Positions 17,558-26,421 are shown, numbered from the stretch's first letter. The stretch is DNA of 64,000 nucleotides from Chitinophagaceae bacterium PMP191F (GCA_001302245.1 LGYU01000014.1:62001-126000), one strand, 5' to 3'. Made by a program: numbers and translations. Notes: generated by a model not told the origin, from the sequence alone.

Positions 17558-17630
17558 CAGCCGTCACGCATTACTTTCATACCGGCCTTGCTGGTGATAG
17601 CGCCCAATATTCAACTTTAAACCTGCAATC

Positions 17631-18854
17631 TTGAACTTCCTGTTCGCCTGGCGATACTTCAGAGCAAAAAAATCTACCAATGCCATCAACATCATTGCCT
17701 GGATAAGCATGGTGGCCATGATGTGTATCACGTTTGCTTTTATTGTGGTGTTGAGTGTGTTCAATGGTTTTGAAGGACTGGTAAAATCACTGTATTCTTC
17801 TTTTTATACCGATCTGCAGTTTACCGCTGCGCAGGGAAAGATCATTACCGTATCGCCGCAGCAACTGGAGCAGTTGCGTGGTATGAAAGATATTGCCGCC
17901 TGGTCGCTGATAGCAGAAGATAAAACGCTGCTGATAAACGGCGATGTTCAGGTGATTGTACAACTGAAAGGTGTAGATACATCTTATCGGGATGTAACTG
18001 ATGTAGCGCCCAAAGTATTCCGGGGCATATTTGAGACAGGTAGTGCAGATGAACCTGCTTTGGTACTGGGCAGTGGTGTTGAAAATGCTCTGATGATCCG
18101 TTCGGATAAAAACCTGTACCCGTTAACTGCCTATCTTTTTAAACGAGGTATGGATGTAAATGTAAACGATCCTTACCAGTCTGTTGCTGCCGCAAAAATT
18201 ACTACTGCCGGTACTTTTCTTATTCAGCAGGATATCGATAACAAATACGCCATCACCAACATCGATTTTATGAAACGGATGATGGGGCTGAAAGAGAATG
18301 AATACAGTGCCCTTGAAATTGCATTGTATGATGAACGAAAAGCTGATCTGGTGAAAAAACAACTGGCTGGCATTTTTGGCAATAGTTATCATATTGAAAC
18401 CAAGTACGAGCAGAACGGTAGCTTGTACAATGTAATGGCAGTAGAAAAATGGGCCATCTTTGGTATTCTTACCCTGATGCTGGTAGTGGCGGCATTTACC
18501 ATGATCGGTGGTCTTACTATGCTGGTACTGGAGAAACAGAAAGATATACAGGTGCTGAAGGCAATGGGAGCAGGCAGAGGTTTGATCCAGAAAATATTTC
18601 TTAGTGAAGGTCTTTTGCTGGCTGCATTGGGTGCGGGAACCGGTATTGTACTGGCGGTGATCTTCTGTTGGCTGCAGGTGAAATTTAAACTGATCGCATT
18701 GGAAGGCGGTACTTTCCTGATAGATTATTATCCCGTAAAACTGGTACCCGGCGATTTTCTGCTGGTAACCTTTACTGTATTGCTGGTTGCTCTGCTGGCA
18801 GCCTGGTTCCCCTCACGAAAAGCTTCATTGGAGCCTATTGAGTTGAAGAGCTGA
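17631..18854 (+). CDS. Lipoprotein-releasing system permease (LolC/LolE family)
   Basis: Inner-membrane component that, with a LolD ATPase, lifts lipoproteins out of the membrane for transfer to the outer membrane. The frame opens with TTG at 17631; the family N-terminus NFLFAWRYFRAKKS begins there and no upstream ATG exists in frame, so a TTG start is chosen. One N-terminal helix, a large periplasmic domain (residues about 50-265) and three C-terminal helices with the MacB/FtsX pattern (IFGILTLMLVVAAFTMIGGL, then DIQVLKAMGA) are seen; 407 residues in total. The last codons and the stop lie in a word-repeat segment. No lolD in the window. Confidence 0.9.
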   Translation: MNFLFAWRYFRAKKSTNAINIIAWISMVAMMCITFAFIVVLSVFNGFEGLVKSLYSSFYTDLQFTAAQGKIITVSPQQLEQLRGMKDIAAWSLIAEDKTLLINGDVQVIVQLKGVDTSYRDVTDVAPKVFRGIFETGSADEPALVLGSGVENALMIRSDKNLYPLTAYLFKRGMDVNVNDPYQSVAAAKITTAGTFLIQQDIDNKYAITNIDFMKRMMGLKENEYSALEIALYDERKADLVKKQLAGIFGNSYHIETKYEQNGSLYNVMAVEKWAIFGILTLMLVVAAFTMIGGLTMLVLEKQKDIQVLKAMGAGRGLIQKIFLSEGLLLAALGAGTGIVLAVIFCWLQVKFKLIALEGGTFLIDYYPVKLVPGDFLLVTFTVLLVALLAAWFPSRKASLEPIELKS

Positions 18855-18965
18855 GAGCTGAAGTCAGCTGTCTGAAGTCTGAAAAATCTCCTGGATTATC
18901 AAGAGTGTATTGTTAAAACAAAAGCCTAAAGTCAGCTCTTTCAGACGCCGTACTTCAGACTTCGT
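18852..18965. repeat. Inverted word-repeat cluster (gaagtctgaa type) after LolC/E gene
   Basis: gaagtctgaa (18874-18883) is inverted as ttcagacttc (18954-18963), and aagtcagct occurs twice (from 18861 and 18930). The left edge tgagagctga includes the permease stop codon and matches part of the repeat in hemC. The same gaagtctgaa word recurs at 24561. Confidence 0.6.
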
Positions 18966-18999
18966 ATTTCTACAACAATATTAAGGACAGAAAAATAAT

Positions 19000-19029
19000 A
19001 AAGCGCCGGTATATAATACACGGCGCTTT
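19000..19029 (-). terminator. Terminator after transketolase subunit gene
   Basis: aaagcgccg (19000-19008) pairs perfectly with cggcgcttt (19021-19029), followed on the minus strand by TATTATTTTT. Probably serves both convergent genes. Confidence 0.75.
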
Positions 19030-19030
19030 A

Positions 19031-19060
19031 CCTATAACTTATTACTTAAATCTACAACTT
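19031..19060. repeat. Word repeat (aacttattacttaaa type)
   Basis: cctataacttattacttaaa followed by a ctacaactt word. aacttattacttaaa (19036-19050) is identical to 33327-33341 at the end of argE'. It begins directly after the transketolase stop codon. Confidence 0.6.
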
Positions 19061-19062
19061 GC

Positions 19063-19899
19063 TTAGTAATCTCCCAGTGTTTCGGGCAACTGGGCCAGTG
19101 CTTTTGCCAATTGCTCATCGTTAGGGGCAATACCATGCCATTCGTGATGACCTTCCATAAAGTCAACACCTTTGCCCATAACTGTTTTCATCAGTATTAC
19201 AATTGGTTTACCCTTGCCAACAAAGGTCTTCGCTTTGTCCAGGGTAGCCACAACGGCATCAACATCGTTACCATTATCAAGATGGATCACTTCCCAGCCA
19301 AAAGCCAGGAATTTGGCTCCCAGGTCGCCCAGTGCCATAACCTGGTTGGTAGTACCATCAATCTGTTGTCCGTTCCAGTCAACGGTAGAGATCAGGTTGT
19401 CAACCTTATGGTGAGCAGCAAACATGATCGCTTCCCAGTTCTGACCTTCATCCAGTTCTCCATCACCATGTAACGAGTACACAATGTGGCTGTCATTGTT
19501 CAGTTTTTTAGCCAAAGCAGCGCCAATAGACACGCTCATGCCTTGTCCTAATGAACCGCTGGCCATGCGGATACCTGGTAAGTGTTCGTGGGTTGCCGGG
19601 TGACCCTGCAGGCGGGAATTCAATTTACGGAAAGTAGCCAGTTCTTTGATATCAAAATAACCGGCTCTTGCCAGTGTGGAATAGAAAACAGGAGAAATAT
19701 GCCCGTTGGACAGGAAGAAAACATCCTCGTTCACTGCATCCATGTTGAATTTGGGGTCGTGCTTCATCACTTTAAAGTAAAGTGCGGTAAAATAATCCGC
19801 ACATCCCAATGAACCTCCGGGGTGGCCGCTGGCTGCACCATGTACCATACGAACGATGTCTCTGCGTATCTGCGTGGCAATCTCTTGTAAGGAAGGCAT
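19063..19899 (-). CDS. Transketolase, N-terminal (thiamine-binding) subunit
   Basis: A 278-residue protein covering only the PP domain of transketolase, as in the split enzymes common in bacteria. Visible are the opening IATQIRRDIVRMVHGAASGHPGG, the GSLGQGMSVSIGAALAKK region and the thiamine-diphosphate motif with GDGELDEGQNWEA. The matching C-terminal (Pyr) subunit is normally the next gene downstream; here that position is taken by the convergent LolC/E permease, so the partner must be encoded elsewhere. Role: two-carbon transfer in the non-oxidative pentose phosphate route, or another ketose-linked pathway. Confidence 0.92.
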   Translation of the reverse strand: MPSLQEIATQIRRDIVRMVHGAASGHPGGSLGCADYFTALYFKVMKHDPKFNMDAVNEDVFFLSNGHISPVFYSTLARAGYFDIKELATFRKLNSRLQGHPATHEHLPGIRMASGSLGQGMSVSIGAALAKKLNNDSHIVYSLHGDGELDEGQNWEAIMFAAHHKVDNLISTVDWNGQQIDGTTNQVMALGDLGAKFLAFGWEVIHLDNGNDVDAVVATLDKAKTFVGKGKPIVILMKTVMGKGVDFMEGHHEWHGIAPNDEQLAKALAQLPETLGDY

Positions 19900-19924
19900 A
19901 TAACTATCTTTAAATTAATGCAGG

Positions 19925-19932
19925 CAAAACTA
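19925..19932 (-). promoter_or_regulatory. Bacteroidota -7 element for the transketolase gene
   Basis: On the minus strand TAGTTTTG fits TAnnTTTG, 26 bp before the ATG at 19899. Confidence 0.45.
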
Positions 19933-20140
19933 CATGAAAATGCTATGTATAGTCCAGCCCCGGTAAATTTTTCTTTATTATTTCAGATGTGGAAACTTTG
20001 ATACTGATAAGAAAGTGTTTGGTTCAGGAGTTGTTATTCAGAAATAAGGCTGTAATTTGCATAGCGGTTTGGTTAACGTGTAGAACGGGCAGGATTAGCA
20101 GCACGTATGTTAATACGTATATATAATCAAAATAAGGCTA

Positions 20141-21271
20141 ATGTTTGACGTATTATTTTCCGTTGCCATTTCTTTCGCCATCACTTTTTTAGCGATCCCT
20201 GTTATAATAACAGTGGCCGATCGAAAAAAACTATACGATATTCCTGACGAACGTAAGGTGCATCGGAATCCTATTCCTTCATTGGGTGGCTTAGGCATTT
20301 TTGCAGGTTTCATCATTGCCTGTTTAATAACGATCCCTTTTTCCGGCTCATCAGAATTCCAGTACTTTTTCGCAGCCTCTTTTGTCATCTTTTTTCTGGG
20401 ATTGAAGGATGATATCCTGGTGATCTCGCCTATAAAAAAATTCATTGGCCAGGTATTGGCCGCTTTCCTGATAGTTTACAAGGGCAATGTACAGATCAGC
20501 AGTATGCATGGATTTCTGGGGATTTATGAATTACCGGAAATGTTCAGCCTGCTGTTCACATATCTTACCATAATTGTCATTGTCAATTCTTTCAATCTGA
20601 TAGATGGTATTGATGGCCTGGCAGGTAGCCTGGGTTTAATGGCTACTACTGTTTTCGGATTGTACTTCCTGGCAGTGCAAATGCCGGGTTATGCAGTGTT
20701 ATCGTTCTCACTGGCCGGCAGCCTTGCTGCATTCCTGTTATTCAATTTTCAACCAGCCAAAATATTCATGGGCGATACCGGTTCCATGCTTATTGGTCTT
20801 ATTAATGCCATACTGGTAATAAAGCTGATCAATGTGGCTAATGTAGCCAGTGTTCCTTATCCGCTGGAAGCTGCACCAGCCATTGGTTTTGCCATCCTGA
20901 TGATACCGCTGCTGGACACATTGCGTGTATTTGCTATCCGCATTGTACACGGCCGTTCGCCCTTCAGTCCTGACAGGAACCATATTCATCATCTGTTGCT
21001 GGATAAAGGGCTTTCTCACCGCGGTATTGCCCTTACACTGGTATCTGTCAATATCTTCTTCATTATAGCTGCCTATGCCGGACGTCAGTTGCTGGGATGT
21101 ACCTGGATGATCCTGGCTATCTGCGGTATCTTCTTTGCCGGTATTGCCGTATTGTATTATACACGCCGCACACGTCCCCGGTTGTTTGTGGCCAAAGCCG
21201 CAGAGGCTGATAAAAATGCTTCCAAAATAGTGCCTCTTACACAGGATACCATACTGGAGCAAAAAAACTAA
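20141..21271 (+). CDS. Undecaprenyl-phosphate sugar-1-phosphate transferase (WecA/TagO-like)
   Basis: A 376-residue polytopic membrane enzyme of the MraY/WecA family. It should attach GlcNAc-1-phosphate (or a related sugar phosphate) from the UDP-sugar to undecaprenyl phosphate, starting an O-antigen, capsule or secondary polymer. About ten membrane helices are seen. Catalytic marks are the FFLGLKDD region, NLIDGIDGLAG, FMGDTGSMLIG and the RNHIHHLLL motif of the WecA branch; the loop signature after it excludes MraY. No other glycan genes are adjacent. The last 30 residues are a cytoplasmic tail. Confidence 0.9.
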   Translation: MFDVLFSVAISFAITFLAIPVIITVADRKKLYDIPDERKVHRNPIPSLGGLGIFAGFIIACLITIPFSGSSEFQYFFAASFVIFFLGLKDDILVISPIKKFIGQVLAAFLIVYKGNVQISSMHGFLGIYELPEMFSLLFTYLTIIVIVNSFNLIDGIDGLAGSLGLMATTVFGLYFLAVQMPGYAVLSFSLAGSLAAFLLFNFQPAKIFMGDTGSMLIGLINAILVIKLINVANVASVPYPLEAAPAIGFAILMIPLLDTLRVFAIRIVHGRSPFSPDRNHIHHLLLDKGLSHRGIALTLVSVNIFFIIAAYAGRQLLGCTWMILAICGIFFAGIAVLYYTRRTRPRLFVAKAAEADKNASKIVPLTQDTILEQKN

Positions 21272-21361
21272 CACGCAGATATTTAGAGGGTTAGGAACCC
21301 GGAATCAGGCGTTTTATTAAATCCGGGAATCACCAAATTTCAAAATCAGCCATTGTTTCTC

Positions 21362-21392
21362 TTTGTGCAATTTTTGAATTAATGTAGGTTTG
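21362..21392 (+). promoter_or_regulatory. Bacteroidota promoter for frr
   Basis: TTTG at 21362-21365 and TAGGTTTG at 21385-21392, 19 bp apart, match the -33/-7 consensus well. The frr ATG at 21415 follows 22 bp later. This is the best two-part promoter in the window. Confidence 0.65.
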
Positions 21393-21414
21393 CAGCGCAT
21401 TCAATGTTTAAATT

Positions 21415-21978
21415 ATGTCAGACGAATTAAATAAAATCGAAGATCAGTTGCAGGAAGCCATGAAAAAGGCTATTGCACACCTGGAAGCAGAATTGGTAAA
21501 AGTGCGTGCCGGTAAAGCATCTCCTAACCTGGTAGATGGCATTGTGGTAGATTACTATGGCAGTCCTGTACCTATCAGTCAGGTAGGAAATGTTGGCGTA
21601 GCAGACGCCCGTACACTTACTATTCAGCCCTGGGAAAAAAATATGCTGCAGCCTATTGAGCGTGCTATCATTGCAGCCAATATTGGCATTAATCCGCAGA
21701 ACGATGGTAATATCATCCGCCTGTTCATGCCTCCGTTAACGGAAGAACGCAGAAAAGAACTGGTGAAAAGAGCACAGGGTGAAGGAGAACATTCTAAAGT
21801 AGCTATCCGCAACCTGCGTCGTGATGCAATGGAGCAGGTGAAGAAATTGCAGAAGAACGGGTTGAGTGAAGATGTGAGCAAGGATGCAGAAAAAAATATC
21901 CAGGATGTTACTGACAGGTACATTGTACTTGTTGACAAGCATCTTGCAGCGAAAGAAAAAGAGATCATGACGGTATAA
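21415..21978 (+). CDS. frr: Ribosome recycling factor
   Basis: A 187-residue protein that, with EF-G, splits post-termination ribosomes. The opening helix, VRAGKASPNLVDGI, VDYYGSPVPISQVGNV, the hinge QPWEKNMLQPIERAI and PPLTEERRKELVK are all typical. The length is normal. It is flanked by its own promoter and terminator; pyrH and tsf, common neighbours elsewhere, are not present. Confidence 0.97.
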   Translation: MSDELNKIEDQLQEAMKKAIAHLEAELVKVRAGKASPNLVDGIVVDYYGSPVPISQVGNVGVADARTLTIQPWEKNMLQPIERAIIAANIGINPQNDGNIIRLFMPPLTEERRKELVKRAQGEGEHSKVAIRNLRRDAMEQVKKLQKNGLSEDVSKDAEKNIQDVTDRYIVLVDKHLAAKEKEIMTV

Positions 21979-22001
21979 CTACCGGCTAAACATACTGAAC
22001 G

Positions 22002-22038
22002 AAAAGCCGCCTGTGATAACAACGGGTGGCTTTTTTAT
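22002..22038 (+). terminator. Terminator after frr
   Basis: aaaagccgcc (22002-22011) pairs with gggtggctttt (one wobble) ending at about 22034 and is followed by T residues, 24 bp after the frr stop. Confidence 0.75.
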
Positions 22039-22142
22039 TTACACAAACGATTGCTCCGGATACCCTGATTGGGAAAAAACTGCTTACATATCAGGTATTT
22101 AGAACGAAATGTAATAATTTAATACAGCAAAACACTTAGCTC

Positions 22143-22889
22143 ATGGGAAATGTAAAGCTGGCCGATATCAGTACACGTGCACCAAAAGATCTGGACAAAC
22201 AACAAACAAAAGTTGCTACCGAACAGTTACTGGTTGAACTGAATGAGCTGCAGAACCTGCTGTATGCAGAATCAAAACATTCCATACTGGTAGTATTGCA
22301 GGGAATGGACGCAAGTGGTAAGGACGGTACTATCCGCAATGTATTTGGCATAATGAACCCCCAGGGCGTGGCGGTACATTCATTCAAAGTGCCAACTGCT
22401 GAAGAGCTGGGACATGACTTTTTGTGGCGCATTCACAAAAATGTTCCCATCAAAGGCATGATTGAAATTTTTAACCGTTCACATTATGAAGACATCCTGG
22501 TAACGCGTGTACATAAATGGTGCAACGATAAAATGGCCCGCAAACGCATGAAGGCCATCAATGATTTTGAACAGTTGCTGCAGGAGCACAACAATACACA
22601 TATTCTGAAGTTTTACCTGCATATTTCACCACAGGAACAACAGCAACGGTTGAGTGAACGTGTAAGAGACCGTACCAAACAATGGAAATATAATGAGAAC
22701 GATTTTACGGAAGCAGCCTTATGGGATGAATACATGCACATGTATGAAGATTGTTTTGAAAACTGCAATGATGTTCCCTGGACCATTGTACCCTCCGATC
22801 AGAACTGGTATAAAGAGTATATCATTGCCAAAAACCTGCGCGATACCCTGAAAGGGCTGGACATGCAATATCCCGGTATCAAAAAATAA
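22143..22889 (+). CDS. ppk2: Polyphosphate kinase 2 family protein
   Basis: A 248-residue single-domain PPK2. These cytoplasmic enzymes use polyphosphate to phosphorylate nucleoside mono- or diphosphates. Walker A is GMDASGKDG at residues 54-62; the catalytic region with FNRSHYEDILVTRVHKW follows near 113-129, and the lid arginine stretch ERVRDRTKQWKYNE near 180. The single-domain size and this pattern fit the group active on AMP and/or ADP, but the preference is not certain. A lone gene with 120-160 bp spacers. Confidence 0.92.
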   Translation: MGNVKLADISTRAPKDLDKQQTKVATEQLLVELNELQNLLYAESKHSILVVLQGMDASGKDGTIRNVFGIMNPQGVAVHSFKVPTAEELGHDFLWRIHKNVPIKGMIEIFNRSHYEDILVTRVHKWCNDKMARKRMKAINDFEQLLQEHNNTHILKFYLHISPQEQQQRLSERVRDRTKQWKYNENDFTEAALWDEYMHMYEDCFENCNDVPWTIVPSDQNWYKEYIIAKNLRDTLKGLDMQYPGIKK

Positions 22890-23001
22890 AACATGGTTGC
22901 TGCTATTAATGTACGGTTATATGCAGCCTGGCAGTGCCTGAAGTATTTCAAATACTTTATATTAGTATATCATTATCTGTTAATCATTAAAACCAACCGT
23001 T

Positions 23002-23418
23002 ATGGGATTTGTAAAAGAGTTTAAAGAGTTTGCCTTAAAAGGCAATGTTATTGATCTTGCAGTAGGTGTTATTATTGGTGGTGCATTTGGAAAAATTGTC
23101 GATTCGGTGATCAATGACCTGGTAATGCCCATAGTAGCACGGATTATTAACTCTCCCGACTTTAGTAATGCATATATTCTGCTGAAAGGAGAAGTGCCCG
23201 CCGGAACCTCGCTGGCAGAGGCCAAAAAAATAGGACCTGTTTTTGCTTACGGTAACTTCATCACTATCATCATCAATTTCCTTTTACTGGCTATGATCAT
23301 ATTCATGATGGTGAAAGCGATCAACAGGATGAAAAGGAAAGAAGAAGTTGCGCCTCCGGCAGCTACGCCTACAGAAACATTGCTTGCTGAAATACGCGAT
23401 GAGCTGAAGAAAAAGTAA
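23002..23418 (+). CDS. mscL: Large-conductance mechanosensitive channel
   Basis: A 138-residue inner-membrane channel that opens on osmotic downshock. The N-terminal [22 protein letters not shown] (amphipathic S1 plus TM1 with the pore-lining [19 protein letters not shown]) is unmistakable. A periplasmic loop, TM2 ([17 protein letters not shown]) and a C-terminal helical bundle ending in EIRDELKKK follow. The 17-bp palindrome aagtattt-c-aaatactt at 22941-22957 lies upstream and could be an operator. Confidence 0.97.
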   Translation: MGFVKEFKEFALKGNVIDLAVGVIIGGAFGKIVDSVINDLVMPIVARIINSPDFSNAYILLKGEVPAGTSLAEAKKIGPVFAYGNFITIIINFLLLAMIIFMMVKAINRMKRKEEVAPPAATPTETLLAEIRDELKKK

Positions 23419-23474
23419 GCAGGTGGCCTGAACAGGTAGCGTAAATTTTATTCAGAACAATTAAATAGTATGTA

Positions 23475-24518
23475 ATGAGGAAAGTCATTTTGCTCACAGG
23501 GTTATCCGTATGCGCTATTGCAGGCATGGCCCAGGACAAGTCAGTAAAAGAAATGCAGAGCACGTCAGAAAAATCGATAGCCGACGATACAACACATAAA
23601 TCCGGCTGGAAAGCCGGTGGCGTATTTTCGCTGAACGTAGGGCAGGGAAGCAGCAGTAACTGGGCAGCAGGTGCTGAAAAATTCTCTTTCTCCCTGGCAT
23701 CTTATCTCAGCGTATATGCCAATTATAAAGCAGGGCGTTTTACATGGATGAATACCCTTGACCTGGGATATGCATTGGTAAATACCACTTCACAGGGAGT
23801 GCGCAAAACAGACGATAAGATAGATTTCTATAGCAAGGCTGGGCATGAGCTAACCAAAACACTCAGTTTAGCAGGTGTGGTAAACTTCCGTTCACAGTTT
23901 TATGATGGGTATGATTACAGTTACCTGGGCAAATACCAGCGCAAAACATCTTCTTTCATGGCGCCGGCCAACCTGATCGTAGCGCCGGGTGTTGACTGGC
24001 ATCCGGTGAGTTATTTCAGTGTGTTTGTGTCGCCCATTTCAAGCCGCATGGTATTTGTGACAAACGATCCCTGGAATTATTATTTCCCCAACGGCGTGAT
24101 CCCCGCAGCAGACGGTGGAGGGTTTGAAGCCCCTCTTTCTGTTAATTATGGCGTTGATCCTGCCCGCAAAGTGCGTGTAGAACTGGGTGGATTTGCTTCT
24201 GTAAACTTCAATAAAGAGATCTTTAAGAACGTATCATACAAAAGCCGTGTGGATCTTTATTCTAACTACCTGAAAGTGAGACGTTATACACCTGTAGGCC
24301 CTCACCAGGTACAGGAAACTACCATTGGTGCCAAACCACAGAATGTGGACGTGTTCTGGACCAACCTTATTGTAATGAAAGTCAATAAGTTCCTGAACGT
24401 AACTTATAATTTTGACCTGATCTACGACGACGATGTACGCCAGTTTGGACCCGATAAAGATGCTGCAAGAACGCAGGTGAGGTCGCTGCTGTCTGTGGGT
24501 TTTTCGGCAAAATTCTAA
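23475..24518 (+). CDS. DUF3078 outer-membrane-like beta protein
   Basis: A 347-residue exported protein with an N-terminal signal (MRKVILLTGLSVCAIAGMAQ). The mature part begins with a GWKAGGVFSLNVGQGSSSNW motif and then alternates aromatic/polar strands (SLASYLSVYANYKAGRF, LDLGYALVN), as in the DUF3078 family of Bacteroidota. It ends in a phenylalanine (VGFSAKF), as expected of an outer-membrane beta-barrel. Function unknown. Followed by a terminator and repeat words. Confidence 0.85.
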   Translation: MRKVILLTGLSVCAIAGMAQDKSVKEMQSTSEKSIADDTTHKSGWKAGGVFSLNVGQGSSSNWAAGAEKFSFSLASYLSVYANYKAGRFTWMNTLDLGYALVNTTSQGVRKTDDKIDFYSKAGHELTKTLSLAGVVNFRSQFYDGYDYSYLGKYQRKTSSFMAPANLIVAPGVDWHPVSYFSVFVSPISSRMVFVTNDPWNYYFPNGVIPAADGGGFEAPLSVNYGVDPARKVRVELGGFASVNFNKEIFKNVSYKSRVDLYSNYLKVRRYTPVGPHQVQETTIGAKPQNVDVFWTNLIVMKVNKFLNVTYNFDLIYDDDVRQFGPDKDAARTQVRSLLSVGFSAKF

Positions 24519-24560
24519 CAGGGATATTCCTTACATTTGTCGGAATACGTCCGGAAGACG

Positions 24561-24676
24561 GAAGTCTGAAAGTCCGGAAGAGGGATCACTTCTTCCGGAT
24601 TTTTAATCTTTCAATCATCCGGCAAACAGGGAACCGTATTTCCTTCCGATTTCCGGATCTCCTGTCTTTCAGACTT
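24561..24676. repeat. Inverted word-repeat cluster with terminator before scpA
   Basis: aagtctgaaag (24562-24572) is inverted as ctttcagactt (24666-24676). Between them the word ccgga(a/t) occurs many times, and a hairpin ccggaaga/tcttccgg (24574-24581 with 24591-24598) followed by ATTTTT can terminate the DUF3078 transcript. The gaagtctgaa word also occurs at 18874. Confidence 0.6.
24574..24605 (+). terminator. Terminator after DUF3078 gene
   Basis: ccggaaga (24574-24581) pairs with tcttccgg (24591-24598), then ATTTTTA. It lies 56 bp beyond the stop. Confidence 0.65.
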
Positions 24677-24691
24677 TATAAAGCCAATGTT

Positions 24692-25573
24692 TTGAATCAG
24701 CCAACATACCAGATCCGGTTACCACAATTTGAAGGTCCTTTCGACCTGTTGTTGTTTTTCATTGAGCGCGATGAACTGGATATTTACAATATTCCCATTA
24801 CCAGGATCATCAAAGATTTCCTGGATTATATTCATCACCAGGAGCGACTGAATATTGAGCTGTCCAGCGAGTTTATCCTGTTTGTATCCACGTTAATGCG
24901 TATCAAGGCAAAAATGTTGTTGCCGCGTAAGGAACTGGATGCAGAAGGTAACGAGATCGATCCCCGCCAGGAGTTGATTGATAAGATCCTTGAATACAAA
25001 CGTTACAAGGAAGCATCCGCGCAAATGGCCGAAATGGAAGCCATGCGCATGCTGATGATGAAAAGAGGTAACCTGCAGAAAGAGCTTTCCACCATTGGTG
25101 AAGAATCCGGTGAAGGAACAGAGATACAGACCATTACATTGTTCAAACTGATGAAGACGTTTGAACGTGTAATGAAGAAGGTAGAGCAACGCAATGTAAA
25201 ACCGGTGCATACAGTGGTGCAGTACAATTACACCATTGAAGAAAGCAGGGAATACATGCTGGATACCGTGAAGCGGGAAAAACTGTTATCGTTTGAAAAG
25301 ATCTTCGACATTTGTAACGACCGCATACATGCTATCTTCCTGTTCCTGTCTATGCTGGAACTGGTGCAGCAGAAGTACATGATGATCATGGTAGGTGAAG
25401 GAAGAAATAATTTCATTATCGAGTTCAACGAACACCGCGAAGCGGATATTGAAGTTTCTATTCCCCGTCGTGAAGGCGAAGAAGACAGAGCGCACGATGA
25501 AACACATGAAGAAGATAAAAAGGAACAACCCCGCGACCTGTTTTCTGACAGCGAAGATGCTGAACAGGCTTAA
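24692..25573 (+). CDS. scpA: Segregation and condensation protein A
   Basis: Kleisin subunit that bridges SMC heads and binds ScpB in the condensin complex. The start is a TTG at 24692: the conserved N-terminus YQIRLPQFEGPFDLLLFFIE follows at once, and the nearby ATG (24687) is out of frame and hits a stop. Residues about 5-90 form the SMC-neck-binding helices, the C-terminal winged helix lies around 185-250, and an acidic/basic tail of about 45 residues (EEDRAHDETHEEDKKEQ) closes the 293-residue protein. scpB and smc are not nearby. Confidence 0.93.
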   Translation: MNQPTYQIRLPQFEGPFDLLLFFIERDELDIYNIPITRIIKDFLDYIHHQERLNIELSSEFILFVSTLMRIKAKMLLPRKELDAEGNEIDPRQELIDKILEYKRYKEASAQMAEMEAMRMLMMKRGNLQKELSTIGEESGEGTEIQTITLFKLMKTFERVMKKVEQRNVKPVHTVVQYNYTIEESREYMLDTVKREKLLSFEKIFDICNDRIHAIFLFLSMLELVQQKYMMIMVGEGRNNFIIEFNEHREADIEVSIPRREGEEDRAHDETHEEDKKEQPRDLFSDSEDAEQA

Positions 25574-25576
25574 TGT

Positions 25577-26218
25577 TTATTCATAGATCCATAACAAAAC
25601 CGGTTTGTCCGATGTGTCCAGTATATGTGCCAGTTTCTGCAGGTAAGGTGGCGATACTGTAGGACAACCATCGCTCTGGCAAATAGGATAAGGTGCTACT
25701 GCTTTATCAGGCACACAGCTATGTGAATGCAATACCACAAATCTTTTAAAAGCATTGCTGTTGGTCGTATCCAGGCCGTATAGTTTATACGCAAGTCCGA
25801 ATTTCCCTTTGTAAGGATTGCCGATCTTATATTTCCCCAATGAAGTGCAGCCACAACCCGGCTCATTGCCATATCGCCGGCCATTCAGCCAGTTTTCATT
25901 ACATCTTCCATGTGTTACCAATCCTGCATCAATAACAGAATCTTTTTTAAGGTCGTATACAAAAAAACGTTCCTTCCCGGATTCGACACTCATGTCTACC
26001 ATAAAACATACCTGCGTATTGTAGTTGTGCGATCTGGCGTATGCTGTTGCAACAGCGGCTTTATTGTTTAGCTTGTTAAGTATACTGCTTTTTACATCAG
26101 TTGCATGTCTGGCAGTATGCATACCCTTTGCCGGATGCAGACGGGTTAAATACCAGGCTGCACTACCCAGCACAAAACACAGCAATAACACACCGGTAAG
26201 GATGAAAAAGCGGCGCAT
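25577..26218 (-). CDS. L,D-transpeptidase-like murein catalytic domain protein
   Basis: A 213-residue exported or membrane-anchored protein (start at 26218 gives MRRFFILTGVLLLCFVLGSAAW as signal anchor). The catalytic region has VVLHSHSC and a later CQSDGCPTVSPPYL, with the cysteine in the SxGC motif of L,D-transpeptidase folds; it matches the YkuD_2-type 'murein L,D-transpeptidase catalytic domain' family. Expected role is cross-linking or trimming of peptidoglycan stem peptides in the periplasm. The stop is 3 bp from the scpA stop on the other strand, so the two are tightly convergent. Confidence 0.85.
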   Translation of the reverse strand: MRRFFILTGVLLLCFVLGSAAWYLTRLHPAKGMHTARHATDVKSSILNKLNNKAAVATAYARSHNYNTQVCFMVDMSVESGKERFFVYDLKKDSVIDAGLVTHGRCNENWLNGRRYGNEPGCGCTSLGKYKIGNPYKGKFGLAYKLYGLDTTNSNAFKRFVVLHSHSCVPDKAVAPYPICQSDGCPTVSPPYLQKLAHILDTSDKPVLLWIYE

Positions 26219-26312
26219 GAAGAATGGTTTGGGAAAATGAGATGTAGTAATAACGCTAATCCACAGCACAGCAGATAGAAAAATCGTTAAATATTCTTAA
26301 AACCGGATAAGA

Positions 26313-26371
26313 GAAGACAACCTTGATCGGGTTGTTGAATATTGTGCTGCTTGTAGTAAAAGGTTGTCTTC
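26313..26371. other. 12-bp inverted repeat with 35-base loop
   Basis: gaagacaacctt (26313-26324) is perfectly inverted as aaggttgtcttc (26360-26371). It sits between the starts of the L,D-transpeptidase gene and the end of dxs. It lacks a T run, so it is not an obvious terminator; it may be an RNA structure or a repeat. Confidence 0.4.
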
Positions 26372-26387
26372 CTTTGCAGGTGTATAA

Positions 26388-26421
26388 AAACCAAAACCGC
26401 TTCCTGTTGAGAAAGCGGTTT
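26388..26421 (-). terminator. Terminator after dxs
   Basis: aaaccgctt (26394-26402) pairs with aagcggttt (26413-26421); on the minus strand it is followed by TGGTTTTTATA. It lies 24 bp beyond the dxs stop. Confidence 0.7.

Noticed and set aside
22941-22957. Palindrome aagtattt-c-aaatactt upstream of mscL as a named operator
   Set aside because: Perfect palindrome, but a single short AT-rich copy with no matching regulator known; mentioned only as a possibility in the mscL entry.
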